64,000 nucleotides of DNA from Pseudanabaena minima (GTDB lineage: Bacteria; Cyanobacteriota; Cyanobacteriia; Pseudanabaenales; Pseudanabaenaceae). The notes below the pieces were generated by a model, which searched no databases, had not been told where the DNA came from, and saw nothing but the letters and a program-made list of their open reading frames with translations. The stretch's first letter is position 1; every line of letters starts with the position of its first letter. Positions 42,249-50,061 of this stretch are shown piece after piece. The DNA lies in NCBI RefSeq assembly GCF_051131155.1, contig NZ_CP159508.1, positions 4,092,001-4,156,000 on the forward strand, in the 5' to 3' direction. The translations under genes and the position numbers were made by a program.

Positions 42249-42346
42249 CGGGCTAAAAGCTCAAACCCGTTGAAACGGGTTGCTTAGAAATATCTTTTAG
42301 TCTGCTTTAGCCGACTTTAGCTTTTAGCCAAGAACTTGAGTTCTTG
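42249..42346. repeat. MITE-like palindromic element
   Basis: Outer inverted repeats GGCTAAAAGCT (42251-42261) and AGCTTTTAGCC (42319-42329) enclose a perfect inner hairpin AACCCGTTGAAACGGGTT and an AGTCTGCTTTAGCCGACTT hairpin. A further small palindrome, CAAGAACTTGAGTTCTTG, follows. Similar sequence is, to my memory, dispersed in other cyanobacterial genomes. It lies downstream of the RelE-type gene. Confidence 0.7.
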
Positions 42347-42369
42347 ATTTATTTGCGTAAGCCTTAACC

Positions 42370-42606
42370 ATGCCTAAGAGATCTTTTGAAGACAGATATC
42401 CAAATATTTCTCCTTGGGTTAATAGAGAGAACGGAATCATTGAAATTGGATGTAGATTAAATGGCTATTCCAGTTCTTTTGTGCGTGCTTCTGATACGCG
42501 TGGAATATTTTGCGATTGTGAGGATGAATATGATTCGATGGAGGATGCGCTTTTGGCTTTGAAGGATGGTGTGCGGGAGCTTATGAGGAAGATTCATGGG
42601 GAATAG
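42370..42606 (+). CDS. Small protein of unknown function
   Basis: A 78-residue protein MPKRSFEDRYPNISPWVNRE and so on, with strands (GIIEIGCRLNGYSSSFVRA) and a C-terminal helix. It contains no signal or membrane segment. Clean start and stop and a plausible composition suggest a real gene. Position among toxin-antitoxin genes suggests accessory status. Not recognised. Confidence 0.5.
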   Translation: MPKRSFEDRYPNISPWVNRENGIIEIGCRLNGYSSSFVRASDTRGIFCDCEDEYDSMEDALLALKDGVRELMRKIHGE

Positions 42607-42636
42607 TAGAAGACTAAAATTATGTAACGATAAAGA

Positions 42637-45345
42637 TTAGCATCCAGAAAATTTTTCAATATCAGTCTCTTTAGAAAGCAAAAATTTTAAAAAGTCAATC
42701 TCCTTATACTTACAAGTTTTATATACACTCAATAAAATCAAATAATCCTTAATACTATTTTCTGTAAAAGAACCATCTGCTAACTTTCTATAAGCAGCAA
42801 ATCCCTTGACAGCGTTTTCAGCATTGTTATTATTCCAAGGAATCCCATCATAATCTAAAAATGTAAATAACTTATTTTGGTAAGCTTTAAATTTTTTTTG
42901 ATATTTTATGGCGATTTCTGAGCTATATTGATTAGAAATAATAGTCTTGAAGAAATTTTCTGTCTGGTGCTTATGTTTGTAAAGATGCCTTTTCTTAAGC
43001 CCATATTTATCAACTGTACTTATAATTGATCTAATTAAAATGCTAAATTCTTTAACGATTTCTTTGTATTCATTTACAAATTGGTTTTGCAACAAATCAT
43101 CATTCATATCTCTAATAAGATGGATAAGACATTTTTGTTGAGAACATCTAACTGAGTCATAGACGCTATAAAAATCAGATACTAATACACCATTAAAACC
43201 ACTTATAAAATCCTCTAAAATACTTCCTTCTCTTGTTGGAGAGTATATATAAATAACCTCTTCTAAACTTGTAAATACCCATACATAAGCCCCTGCTCCT
43301 TTAATATTTATGTGAGTTTCATCAGCATGAATTAGATTTCCATTTCTTAATTTTTTAATGATGTTTTCATAAGTAGCTTTATGATACATTGCTAGCTTTT
43401 CTGTGGCTCTATCCATTGCAGATTGATTGACATAAAAGTTAAAAACTTCTCGTAAACAATCTTGAATTTTACTGTAAGGTTGTCTCAATGCAATATGCTG
43501 ATAAACTATCCACACATACAACTCATAACCATATTTACTTGTGATATTCCGAAATTCGGCTGGAAGGAAGGAATGATAACAAGAATAGCACCTAAGTCTA
43601 TCAGCTTTATATTTAACTACCCATTTTTTGATCCCCCCTCTAAAAAACTTTAAATTTAATACGATTTTTTCTTTTTTAGTACTCCGATAAAGTTTAGAAC
43701 TACCACATTTATAACATTCCAAAACCCTAGGAATTTCTATCGTTTTATTAATAAAATGATTTTGGCATGAATTACAATTTCTTTTATTACTAGATCTTGT
43801 TTTTTTCTTTTTATTATCCCTGAAATATATATTTTCTCTTTGATAGTTAAAATAGGCACATTTGTTAATAAAATCTAGATCCTCAAATGCATATTTAGTA
43901 TTTCCAAATCTGTAAACTGAATCAATCTTTATTTCACTAACAGAATGGATTTCAGTATTTAAATATTTATTATCATTATTGAATATTTTAGTTAAAACAT
44001 CAGCAACATGCTTTAATGCTAAGCAGTCTTCCCTGTTATATGTACTCAATTCTTGTTTTAAATTCTGATCAAATGTTTGCTCCCATTCATATCTCCAAAC
44101 TAAGCTTTTTATACCAGATGCTTCTGACGATGTCCAAGAAGCACCTATAAAAGCACCAACCGTTTTCAGACTATTTGAAAAAACAGGAAAATAAATCCTA
44201 CCATAAATATAAGAATTTATATTAACAAGTCTTTTTGTGATTTGATCGAGATTAACAGCGTATCTTTTGGACAACTCATTAAATGCTCTTATTTCATAAC
44301 TACCATAATGATAAATTGGGACTTCAGGATACTCACTTACCTTTTCAATCAATTGTCTCAAAATTTTTTCTTCTTCATGAACTGTATCTGCCCAAAAGCA
44401 ATTATATGAATTACGCTCGTCATCACAAACAAAAACACCTATAAGATAATAAAAATCTTGATCTGGTATACCTTCAATATCCAGAAATATTTCAACTGTC
44501 TTTCTGCCTAATTTTGGCAACTCTTGAATGTATATTTTCTGTTCCTTAATTGCTAAAGCTTGCAACTCCAAGCTATGCTTGACTACAGGCATTTTTGTTT
44601 TCTGTTTTCTCTCTCTTCGAGGTCTAAAAAGATAAGAAAGTTGGAGAACAGTAAATATCCCCTTTTTGTTATATTTTTGAACTGCTTTTGGAGTCATTCT
44701 ATCTAACAAGCTGAGATTATTCTCCTTCAAAGCTTGGTCTCGACATAAATCTCGAAATTGGCAAGACGTACAATGCTTATTCAACATCAAATCAGGAGGT
44801 TCAATTGGTTTCTGTTTACTCCATTCTTGCAATACCTTCACAAATGGCGTGATCGCTTTATAGCCACTTTCCAGTTTAACTCGATGTACTTTGCCATCCA
44901 TCCCTACGATTGTTCCTACTGTTGGCAACTGTTTTTGGATTTGTCCCAATACCTTCCCAATAAACAAAAGTTCTGCTTTTTGCTCCTTAGTAATACTATA
45001 AGTTCCAACAGCGATCGTCGGCTCAAACGTCACCTTTTGACTTGATATATCCTGTTCAACTTTGGTTAAAACATCACAATAAGCTTCCAAACACTCTACC
45101 TTGAGCGTAGCTTCAACAAAAATCTCACCTTTCTTTAAATTCTTGTCATTATATGGTCTAGCTTCCTCATGAACTTGCTGAAAAGCCTGAATATACTCAG
45201 CTTGATGAACTTTTCGACGCTCTTCCAAAATACGAGGATAATCATGGAGCGTACCTCGATCATCTGAAAACAACAGCAAAAATGCTTTACGAGGACATTG
45301 GGAGTAAGCAACAAAAACATCTGACGAGATCACTTTGTCAATCAT
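42637..45345 (-). CDS. RecB/Cas4-like nuclease plus RNase H-like domain fused to an IS66-type DDE transposase
   Basis: One uninterrupted frame of 902 residues; ATG 45345 has GGAGG 4 bp upstream. Part 1 (about 1-205) is TM0106/RecB-like: SQCPRKAF with Cys17, and KHCTSCQFRDLCRD with Cys192, 195 and 201, a Cas4/AddB-like set able to hold a 4Fe-4S cluster. Its nuclease motif seems weak (CDVL Asp91, then FEPT where E-x-K is expected). Part 2 (about 280-450) is an RNase H-like exonuclease domain: FLDIEGIPD (Asp288, Glu290) and TYNREDCLALK (Asp439). Part 3 (about 520-902) has zinc knuckles (CNSCQNHF, CYKCGSSK, CYSCYHSF) and an IS66-like catalytic core: IHADETHIN (Asp674), VSDFYSVYD (Asp723) and NNNNAENAVK (Glu842). 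The coding sequence is very AT-rich. No terminal inverted repeats were found at the flanks, so element ends are unknown. Confidence 0.85.
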   Translation of the reverse strand: MIDKVISSDVFVAYSQCPRKAFLLLFSDDRGTLHDYPRILEERRKVHQAEYIQAFQQVHEEARPYNDKNLKKGEIFVEATLKVECLEAYCDVLTKVEQDISSQKVTFEPTIAVGTYSITKEQKAELLFIGKVLGQIQKQLPTVGTIVGMDGKVHRVKLESGYKAITPFVKVLQEWSKQKPIEPPDLMLNKHCTSCQFRDLCRDQALKENNLSLLDRMTPKAVQKYNKKGIFTVLQLSYLFRPRRERKQKTKMPVVKHSLELQALAIKEQKIYIQELPKLGRKTVEIFLDIEGIPDQDFYYLIGVFVCDDERNSYNCFWADTVHEEEKILRQLIEKVSEYPEVPIYHYGSYEIRAFNELSKRYAVNLDQITKRLVNINSYIYGRIYFPVFSNSLKTVGAFIGASWTSSEASGIKSLVWRYEWEQTFDQNLKQELSTYNREDCLALKHVADVLTKIFNNDNKYLNTEIHSVSEIKIDSVYRFGNTKYAFEDLDFINKCAYFNYQRENIYFRDNKKKKTRSSNKRNCNSCQNHFINKTIEIPRVLECYKCGSSKLYRSTKKEKIVLNLKFFRGGIKKWVVKYKADRLRCYSCYHSFLPAEFRNITSKYGYELYVWIVYQHIALRQPYSKIQDCLREVFNFYVNQSAMDRATEKLAMYHKATYENIIKKLRNGNLIHADETHINIKGAGAYVWVFTSLEEVIYIYSPTREGSILEDFISGFNGVLVSDFYSVYDSVRCSQQKCLIHLIRDMNDDLLQNQFVNEYKEIVKEFSILIRSIISTVDKYGLKKRHLYKHKHQTENFFKTIISNQYSSEIAIKYQKKFKAYQNKLFTFLDYDGIPWNNNNAENAVKGFAAYRKLADGSFTENSIKDYLILLSVYKTCKYKEIDFLKFLLSKETDIEKFSGC

Positions 45346-45549
45346 GATGCCTCCGTTAGTGCAGCATGAAAACTTTTACTTCAGCTATACTTCTTCTAGT
45401 AATGCTCAGACACAATTTATATTGCTCACAATAACACCTATCACAAGATATCTGCATTACCAATCAATAAAAATTCATTTACAGATTTTTCTAAGCTGCT
45501 ATTACAATTGCCATAAGTCGATAGGTTGGATAAAAGACTTTGTTTGCGC

Positions 45550-45614
45550 GATCGTACTGTAGATGTGCTGATAGGCGATTGGTATGAGCGATAATCAATT
45601 AAAATCGCATTAGG
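45550..45614. repeat. Upstream repeat, copy 1 (before the VapB-like gene)
   Basis: GATCGTACTGTAGATGTGCT, then GATAGGCGATTGGTATGAG, then CGATAATCAATTAAAATCGC and ATTAGG. Related copies lie at 46288 and 47177, each ahead of an accessory gene. The rest of the 337-bp gap 45346-45682 carries no recognisable gene. Confidence 0.8.
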
Positions 45615-45682
45615 TTTAGTAAATTATGGAACCTAATTAAAAATTTATCTCTTTCATAAAAATGCAAATAACATAAATCATC

Positions 45683-45910
45683 ATGACCCTTAAAGAACTA
45701 ATTTACGCCGAAATCAGCAAAATTGAAGAAGACAACCTCGATGAACTATACGAATTTGTCAAACAACTTGCGATCGCCAAATCCGCAGCCAAACCCAAAA
45801 CAGGCATCTTAAACAAACTCAAACGCATCAAAATTCAAGCGCCAGTTGACTTTGCTGCTAACGTTGATCTGTACATGAATGGAGAAAAGAACCTTGACAA
45901 TATTCATTGA
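45683..45910 (+). CDS. VapB-like antitoxin
   Basis: A 75-residue protein: helical N-terminus MTLKELIYAEISKIEEDNLD followed by a basic linker and a C-terminal segment DFAANVDLYMNGEKN. It resembles small DUF2281-type antitoxins. Its end overlaps the PIN-domain gene by 32 bp, and the pairing is the main evidence for its role. Confidence 0.75.
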   Translation: MTLKELIYAEISKIEEDNLDELYEFVKQLAIAKSAAKPKTGILNKLKRIKIQAPVDFAANVDLYMNGEKNLDNIH

Positions 45911-46286
45911 TACTTCATTCATCATTGCCCTCATCAACGAACGCGATCAATATCACACACAAGCCCTAGATTTAAGCGATCGCTATAGCGATCAAGCCTT
46001 AGCCATTACTGATGCAGTCCTTCTAGAAATAGCCAACTCTCTAGCGCGTAGATACAAAAATGAAGCAATAGAAGTAATCGAACAATTTCTGGATTCAGAA
46101 GATGTTGTAGTTATTCGCCTCACACCTGAAATATTTGATCGAGCCTTTGAACTATACAAAACCCGCCCAGATAAAGAATGGGGCTTAGTAGATTGCGTCT
46201 CATTTATCGTCATGCAAGATCGTCATATTCAAGAAGTTCTCACCTTCGATCAACATTTTGCCCAAGCAGGATTCCGAATCCTTTGA
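45879..46286 (+). CDS. VapC-like PIN-domain toxin
   Basis: A 135-residue PIN nuclease with the four acidic positions visible: IFIDTSFIIAL, VLLEIANSL, WGLVDCVSF and LTFDQHF. Such toxins cleave tRNA or rRNA when freed from the antitoxin. ATG 45879 overlaps the antitoxin gene, which suggests coupled translation. Confidence 0.9.
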   Translation: MEKRTLTIFIDTSFIIALINERDQYHTQALDLSDRYSDQALAITDAVLLEIANSLARRYKNEAIEVIEQFLDSEDVVVIRLTPEIFDRAFELYKTRPDKEWGLVDCVSFIVMQDRHIQEVLTFDQHFAQAGFRIL

Positions 46287-46287
46287 A

Positions 46288-46331
46288 GCGATCGCACTGT
46301 AGCTGTGCTGATAGGCGATCGCAGGTAAAAT
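46288..46331. repeat. Upstream repeat, copy 2
   Basis: GCGATCGCACTGTAGCTGTG, CTGATAGGCGATCGCAGG and TAAAA, directly after the vapC-like stop and before the next toxin-antitoxin pair. It matches the first half of copy 1. Confidence 0.8.
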
Positions 46332-46363
46332 AACAATGTGATTATCCTCAAAAGGTAAAAACC

Positions 46364-46687
46364 ATGCTAGAAGCAACTGTTCTCGATAATCAAGAGCTTT
46401 CTCAGCTAATCCAACAGGCAACATCTAAACGCGAAGCTATAACCCTAGTACAAGAAGGACAGCAAAAAGCAGTCTTGTTAAGTTTGGAAATGTTTCAAGC
46501 ATTAATAGGAATTAGCGATCGCAGAGAGAACTTGTCAGCCGAAGGATTCGCAGATGTGTCACAGCAACTCTTTACAAAATCTGGCTATGACTCACCCGAC
46601 AAAATAATGCATCTAATTCAGGAAGTAAAACAAGAATTAGCAACCGAAAGAGAACAAAGGCTCAATAACGAGAAAATCAATGCCTAG
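46364..46687 (+). CDS. Phd/YefM-like antitoxin
   Basis: A 107-residue protein. LDNQELSQLIQQATSKREAI and TLVQEGQQKAVLLSLEMFQA resemble the Phd/YefM DNA-binding domain (the R-x-x-V-L-x-S-x-x-E-F/Y pattern). The C-terminal helix (LIQEVKQELATEREQRLNNE) would bind the toxin. It overlaps the PIN gene by 8 bp. Confidence 0.75.
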   Translation: MLEATVLDNQELSQLIQQATSKREAITLVQEGQQKAVLLSLEMFQALIGISDRRENLSAEGFADVSQQLFTKSGYDSPDKIMHLIQEVKQELATEREQRLNNEKINA

Positions 46688-47135
46688 TTTGCCCAACTCA
46701 ATATTTCTCGACACAAATATCTTTATTTTGGGAGCGCTCGATCTAGAAAGCGATGAATGCAAAATTTTATCTCTACTGGAATCTGATAGAAATAGCGATT
46801 GGCAGACCAAAGTTATTTTCTCCCAAGAACTGATCGATCAAATCCTAAGAGTTGGTAAACGCTTACAAAACAAAGACTGGTCAAGTGGTCTATTAGCAAA
46901 GCTTTGGCAGCAATTACAAATAGATTTTATATTTGTAGCCGACCAAGATATTCAAGCGATCGCTGATGCTGGCATCATTCCCCGTGAAGATGCAGGAGTT
47001 TATCTCACTGCCAAACAAGGAAAAGCACAATGCTTTGTATCAAGAAACTACAAACTAATTCGCGCACTTGTCGAACAAACAGAAGAATTTGAATGTCTCA
47101 CCCCAAAGGAGTTTTTACAAAAATATGCCAAATAA
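46680..47135 (+). CDS. PIN-domain protein, probable toxin
   Basis: A 151-residue protein with SIFLDTNIFILGALDLESD (first PIN Asp) and VIFSQELIDQILRVGKRL. PREDAGVYLTAKQGKA and CFVSRNYKLIRAL stand in for the C-terminal acidic region, where the usual FDxxF is changed to SRNYK. It is more divergent than the neighbouring VapC-like protein. Pairing with the antitoxin gene supports a toxin role. Confidence 0.8.
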   Translation: MPSLPNSIFLDTNIFILGALDLESDECKILSLLESDRNSDWQTKVIFSQELIDQILRVGKRLQNKDWSSGLLAKLWQQLQIDFIFVADQDIQAIADAGIIPREDAGVYLTAKQGKAQCFVSRNYKLIRALVEQTEEFECLTPKEFLQKYAK

Positions 47136-47176
47136 TATTGATGGAAAACTTAATTTGAGAGATCTCCTTACCAAAG

Positions 47177-47230
47177 TCCTGATAGGCGATCGCCATGAGT
47201 GATAATCAATATAATGGCGATCACATTAGG
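47177..47230. repeat. Upstream repeat, copy 3
   Basis: TCCTGATAGGCGATCGCCATGAG, read as TCCTGATAGGCGATCG and CCATGAG, then TGATAATCAATATAATGGCG and ATCACATTAGG. It matches the second half of copy 1 and lies 66 bp ahead of the next gene. Confidence 0.8.
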
Positions 47231-47295
47231 AAAACTTCAAATGTCACAAAGTACTGCCCAGTGCGATCACGAAACTACCGACAAAAATCACCCCT

Positions 47296-47922
47296 ATGTC
47301 ATTTAGCAACTTCAAAAGTCTAGGAGCAACTGTCAAAGAATTGCAGGTGATCTATACCGAGGCAAACTTTGTCACCCAAACCGTCTTTCCTGTATCTGAA
47401 TACTTTCAGCAAGACCTAGAATATGTGATGCGCGAAGGAGTGGTGAATAATTCCGAATTTGCAATCTGTGAGAACTTGATTTATCCAATTCTGAAAGAGG
47501 TTTGGAAGACCTACAGTAGCAAGTTCACGCTCTGGAGTCATCAGCTATTAACCTGCGACGATAATCTGTCAGGTTATCCTGAGTACATTCTCGCCAAGCG
47601 ATCGCCTCTGGGTAAGGTTGTATTTGACAAGCCCTATTTGCTGATCGTGGAGGCAAAACAAGATAATTTCGACTGGGGATGGGGGCAATGTTTAGCCGAG
47701 ATGGTGGCAGCGCAGCGTTTAAATGAAGAATCAGCGATCTCCATATTTGGGATTGTCTCTAATGGCATAAATTGGGAGTTCGGTAAATTGGAAGGCAACA
47801 GGTTTACGCATCACCCTGCACCCCATAACATTTTTGATTTAAAAGGTTTATTAGCTATGGTTAATTACCTTTTTCAGCAAAGCGAGATCCAGTTGGCGGC
47901 TTACCAAAAAATAGCTGCATGA
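47296..47922 (+). CDS. Conserved protein, possible PD-(D/E)xK-type nuclease
   Basis: A 208-residue protein. YPEYILAK...KPYLLIVEAKQDNFDWGWGQCLAEM has an acidic residue followed by V-E-A-K and a Gln-containing helix, the usual layout of PD-(D/E)xK nuclease folds. ISIFGIVSNGINWEFGKLEGN supplies the following strands. Similar proteins are common and unassigned in cyanobacteria to my memory. No partner methylase is adjacent. The stop TGA lies inside the following palindrome. Confidence 0.65.
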   Translation: MSFSNFKSLGATVKELQVIYTEANFVTQTVFPVSEYFQQDLEYVMREGVVNNSEFAICENLIYPILKEVWKTYSSKFTLWSHQLLTCDDNLSGYPEYILAKRSPLGKVVFDKPYLLIVEAKQDNFDWGWGQCLAEMVAAQRLNEESAISIFGIVSNGINWEFGKLEGNRFTHHPAPHNIFDLKGLLAMVNYLFQQSEIQLAAYQKIAA

Positions 47923-47983
47923 AACACAAAAAAAGAGAATGGTGGCGCAAAGCGCCACCATTCTCTTTTTTTGTGTTTCATGC
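47917..47983. terminator. Long palindrome overlapping the stop of the nuclease-like gene
   Basis: Arms GCATGAAACACAAAAAAAGA plus GAATGGTGGCGC (about 32 bp) around AAA. The left arm contains the last Ala codon and the stop codon GCA TGA, repeated inverted on the right. Confidence 0.85.
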
Positions 47984-48007
47984 ACAGCCATAGGGCTGTA
48001 CTTTTTT

Positions 48008-48127
48008 CTATTTGCTGCTTTGACCTTCTTCGCGGCTAGATGTTTGGATATACAAAGTTAGCAAGAAGACGGTAGGTACAAATACGGCTAAGACAGTAGC
48101 GAGAAGACCAAGAAAATTAGTTTCCAT
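48008..48127 (-). CDS. psbM: Photosystem II subunit PsbM
   Basis: A 39-residue single-span membrane protein, METNFLGLLATVLAVFVPTV then FLLTLYIQTSSREEG and so on, matching PsbM (NxLGxxATxLxVxVPTxFLLxLYIQT). It lies at the photosystem II dimer interface. ATG 48127 to stop 48008. Missed by length-limited gene calling. Confidence 0.95.
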   Translation of the reverse strand: METNFLGLLATVLAVFVPTVFLLTLYIQTSSREEGQSSK

Positions 48128-48220
48128 AAATTTGAATTTGAGTGCTGATTTTTAAAGATTTTGATGACTGCTAATATTCTAAGTTCAAAATTGATTAGTC
48201 TTACGAAAAAATTAAAAAAC

Positions 48221-48259
48221 CCAAAAAGAAGGTGACGCTTTGCGTCACCTTCTTTTTGG
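48221..48259. terminator. Palindrome downstream of the S1 protein gene
   Basis: Arms CCAAAAAGAAGGTGACGC around TTT; the left flank TTAAAAAAC gives a U-run on the minus-strand transcript. 5 bp from the stop at 48264. Confidence 0.8.
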
Positions 48260-48263
48260 CAGA

Positions 48264-49157
48264 TTAGGCTTCCCAGAGCTTACTGATATTTTTTTCAAGG
48301 CGTTCTTCAGCTTCTGCAAAGACTTGTGCTGAGTTATCCAACATTTCACCAGCATGAAGCTCAAGGATCTTGGTAGACAGGGCAATGCGATCGCGTGACT
48401 CATCAATATCCACGACTACAGCCTTGATCATGTCATTGATTTGAAAGACACGGGTGGGATCACTAACGGGCTTTTGGCTCATTTCCTTGACATGCAACAA
48501 GCCTGAAACCCCAGCAAACTCCACAAACGCCCCAAAAGGACGAATATTGGTAACTTTGCCACTGATAAGTTGCCCCTTGGCAAGTTGATTCATCGCTGCA
48601 AGTTTGGCAGCTTGACGGTTAGATAGCACCAACTTTTTGCGAGTCTCATCGGCATCTAACACCATCACAGGAATAGTTTTGCCAACTAATTTGGCGAGAT
48701 CTGAGGTATCAGAAAGATGAGATCGCGGTACAAACCCACGTAAACCCACAGAATCAACGATCACACCACCGCTATTTGTGCCGATCACCTTAGTTTCAAA
48801 AACCTTGGACTCTGCTTGATAATCACGGAGAGTCTGCCAAGCTTGCTTGAATAATAAACGACGCACCGAGAGTTTTACTTCACCATCAGCATTCTGACTA
48901 CTAATGATCAGAAATTCGTACTCATTACCGATGGGGAAAGCATCACTATTGGAGCGCGAAGAACCACTGAGCGTGGCTTCTTCGATGGGGAGGAAACCTA
49001 AAGATTTAGCGCCAATATCGACATAAATGCCACTACTTTCGACTGACACTACCTTGCCCTTCACAGTTTGCCCAACGGCGAATTCGTAGTTATGCTCGGC
49101 GAGGGCATTGGCAAAATCATCGGCAGAAAATGGCTGAATATTTGTTGTGGCGTTCAT
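48264..49157 (-). CDS. S1-domain RNA-binding protein (short cyanobacterial ribosomal protein S1 paralogue)
   Basis: A 297-residue protein with three S1 OB-fold domains (about 25-97, 112-178 and 192-263). The third is the most canonical: GKVTNIRPFGAFVEFAGVSG LLHVKEMS-type sequence. The N-terminal FSADDFANALAEHNYEFAVG matches cyanobacterial S1 proteins. It is closer to the second, shorter paralogue (Rps1b-like) than to Rps1a, from memory. Role: mRNA binding at the ribosome. The start at ATG 49157 gives MNATTNIQPF. Confidence 0.9.
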   Translation of the reverse strand: MNATTNIQPFSADDFANALAEHNYEFAVGQTVKGKVVSVESSGIYVDIGAKSLGFLPIEEATLSGSSRSNSDAFPIGNEYEFLIISSQNADGEVKLSVRRLLFKQAWQTLRDYQAESKVFETKVIGTNSGGVIVDSVGLRGFVPRSHLSDTSDLAKLVGKTIPVMVLDADETRKKLVLSNRQAAKLAAMNQLAKGQLISGKVTNIRPFGAFVEFAGVSGLLHVKEMSQKPVSDPTRVFQINDMIKAVVVDIDESRDRIALSTKILELHAGEMLDNSAQVFAEAEERLEKNISKLWEA

Positions 49158-49347
49158 GGATATGAATATGCGTAGCGTTGCTTGCGTGTATTTTAGTGTA
49201 ATTGTCTCACAGCACTCATAAAGAATGTGAAGTAAATCTATCTTCTCGTAAAATCACTATGTTTTTTTAGAATTAGGAGCGATCGCCAAACATATTAGAA
49301 CTGATGTTATTTGGATGGAATTCCTGCGATCATATAAATCTAGGGCT

Positions 49348-49406
49348 GGCACGGGGGATTGCCTCTACAAAATCTAAATTATTGGGGTAGGGGCAATCCC
49401 CCTGTG
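49348..49406. repeat. Inverted repeat in the gap upstream of the S1 gene
   Basis: GGCACGGGGGATTGCC and GGCAATCCCCCTGTGG, 28 bp apart. The 347-bp gap 49158-49504 otherwise shows nothing I can name. I recall similar GGGGGATTGCC/GGCAATCCCCC sequences as dispersed repeats in cyanobacteria. Confidence 0.6.
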
Positions 49407-49504
49407 GTTGCCCTGTCATGCTAGCAGCAAAAGATTCATCATCTTAGTTCCACGTAACATCAGTTAGAAAAAGGCGCAAATCTGCCACTCTAATTTTTTG
49501 GGGC

Positions 49505-49897
49505 TTAATTAGGGATTTTTGGGCGATCGCCAAGCAGATACCCAACAAATAACCCAACTATTACCAAATCAATCACAACCGCAATTCCTGCTTGCCCAAG
49601 ATATTGTCTGCCATAAATCAACACTAAACTAACGAAGGTCAGCTTGCTCACAATTGAAATAAACACGATCAAAGAACGGTTTAGGTGGTTAAACGCCCCA
49701 TAGATTTGCATTGCGCCAACAAGGGTTATTAAAGCGCCCCAATTACGGACAATGATTTCCGAAAGCTGACCTTCTAAAGAATCGCCAAACAAAGAATTTA
49801 GTGCAGCTTGTGGCGCGATCGCCGCATAAACCAATGTACAAGTCAGGACACCAGACACGAGCATGATCCACTTGATCTGAGCAGCAATCCAATTCAT
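49505..49897 (-). CDS. Small four-helix membrane protein
   Basis: A 130-residue protein with four predicted membrane helices: WIMLVSGVLTCTLVYAAIAP, NWGALITLVGAMQIYGAF, SLIVFISIVSKLTFVSLVLI and AGIAVVIDLVIVGLFVGYLL. It resembles the DUF4345-type family in size and layout; function unknown. Divergent from ftsH, with a 164-bp gap. Start ATG 49897. Confidence 0.7.
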   Translation of the reverse strand: MNWIAAQIKWIMLVSGVLTCTLVYAAIAPQAALNSLFGDSLEGQLSEIIVRNWGALITLVGAMQIYGAFNHLNRSLIVFISIVSKLTFVSLVLIYGRQYLGQAGIAVVIDLVIVGLFVGYLLGDRPKIPN

Positions 49898-50061
49898 TGT
49901 TTTCTCTTATCTGAGTAGAAATATTTAACATTATTTGGAAAGACAACACAAAGTGTCACCCTTACTTTCTTTATGACAGCTTTTTTGCCAATGCACTAGA
50001 CTAGTAGATAATTAAAGTCAACCGATTACCGCATCGACAGGGTTATAAGGAGCGACAGGCA

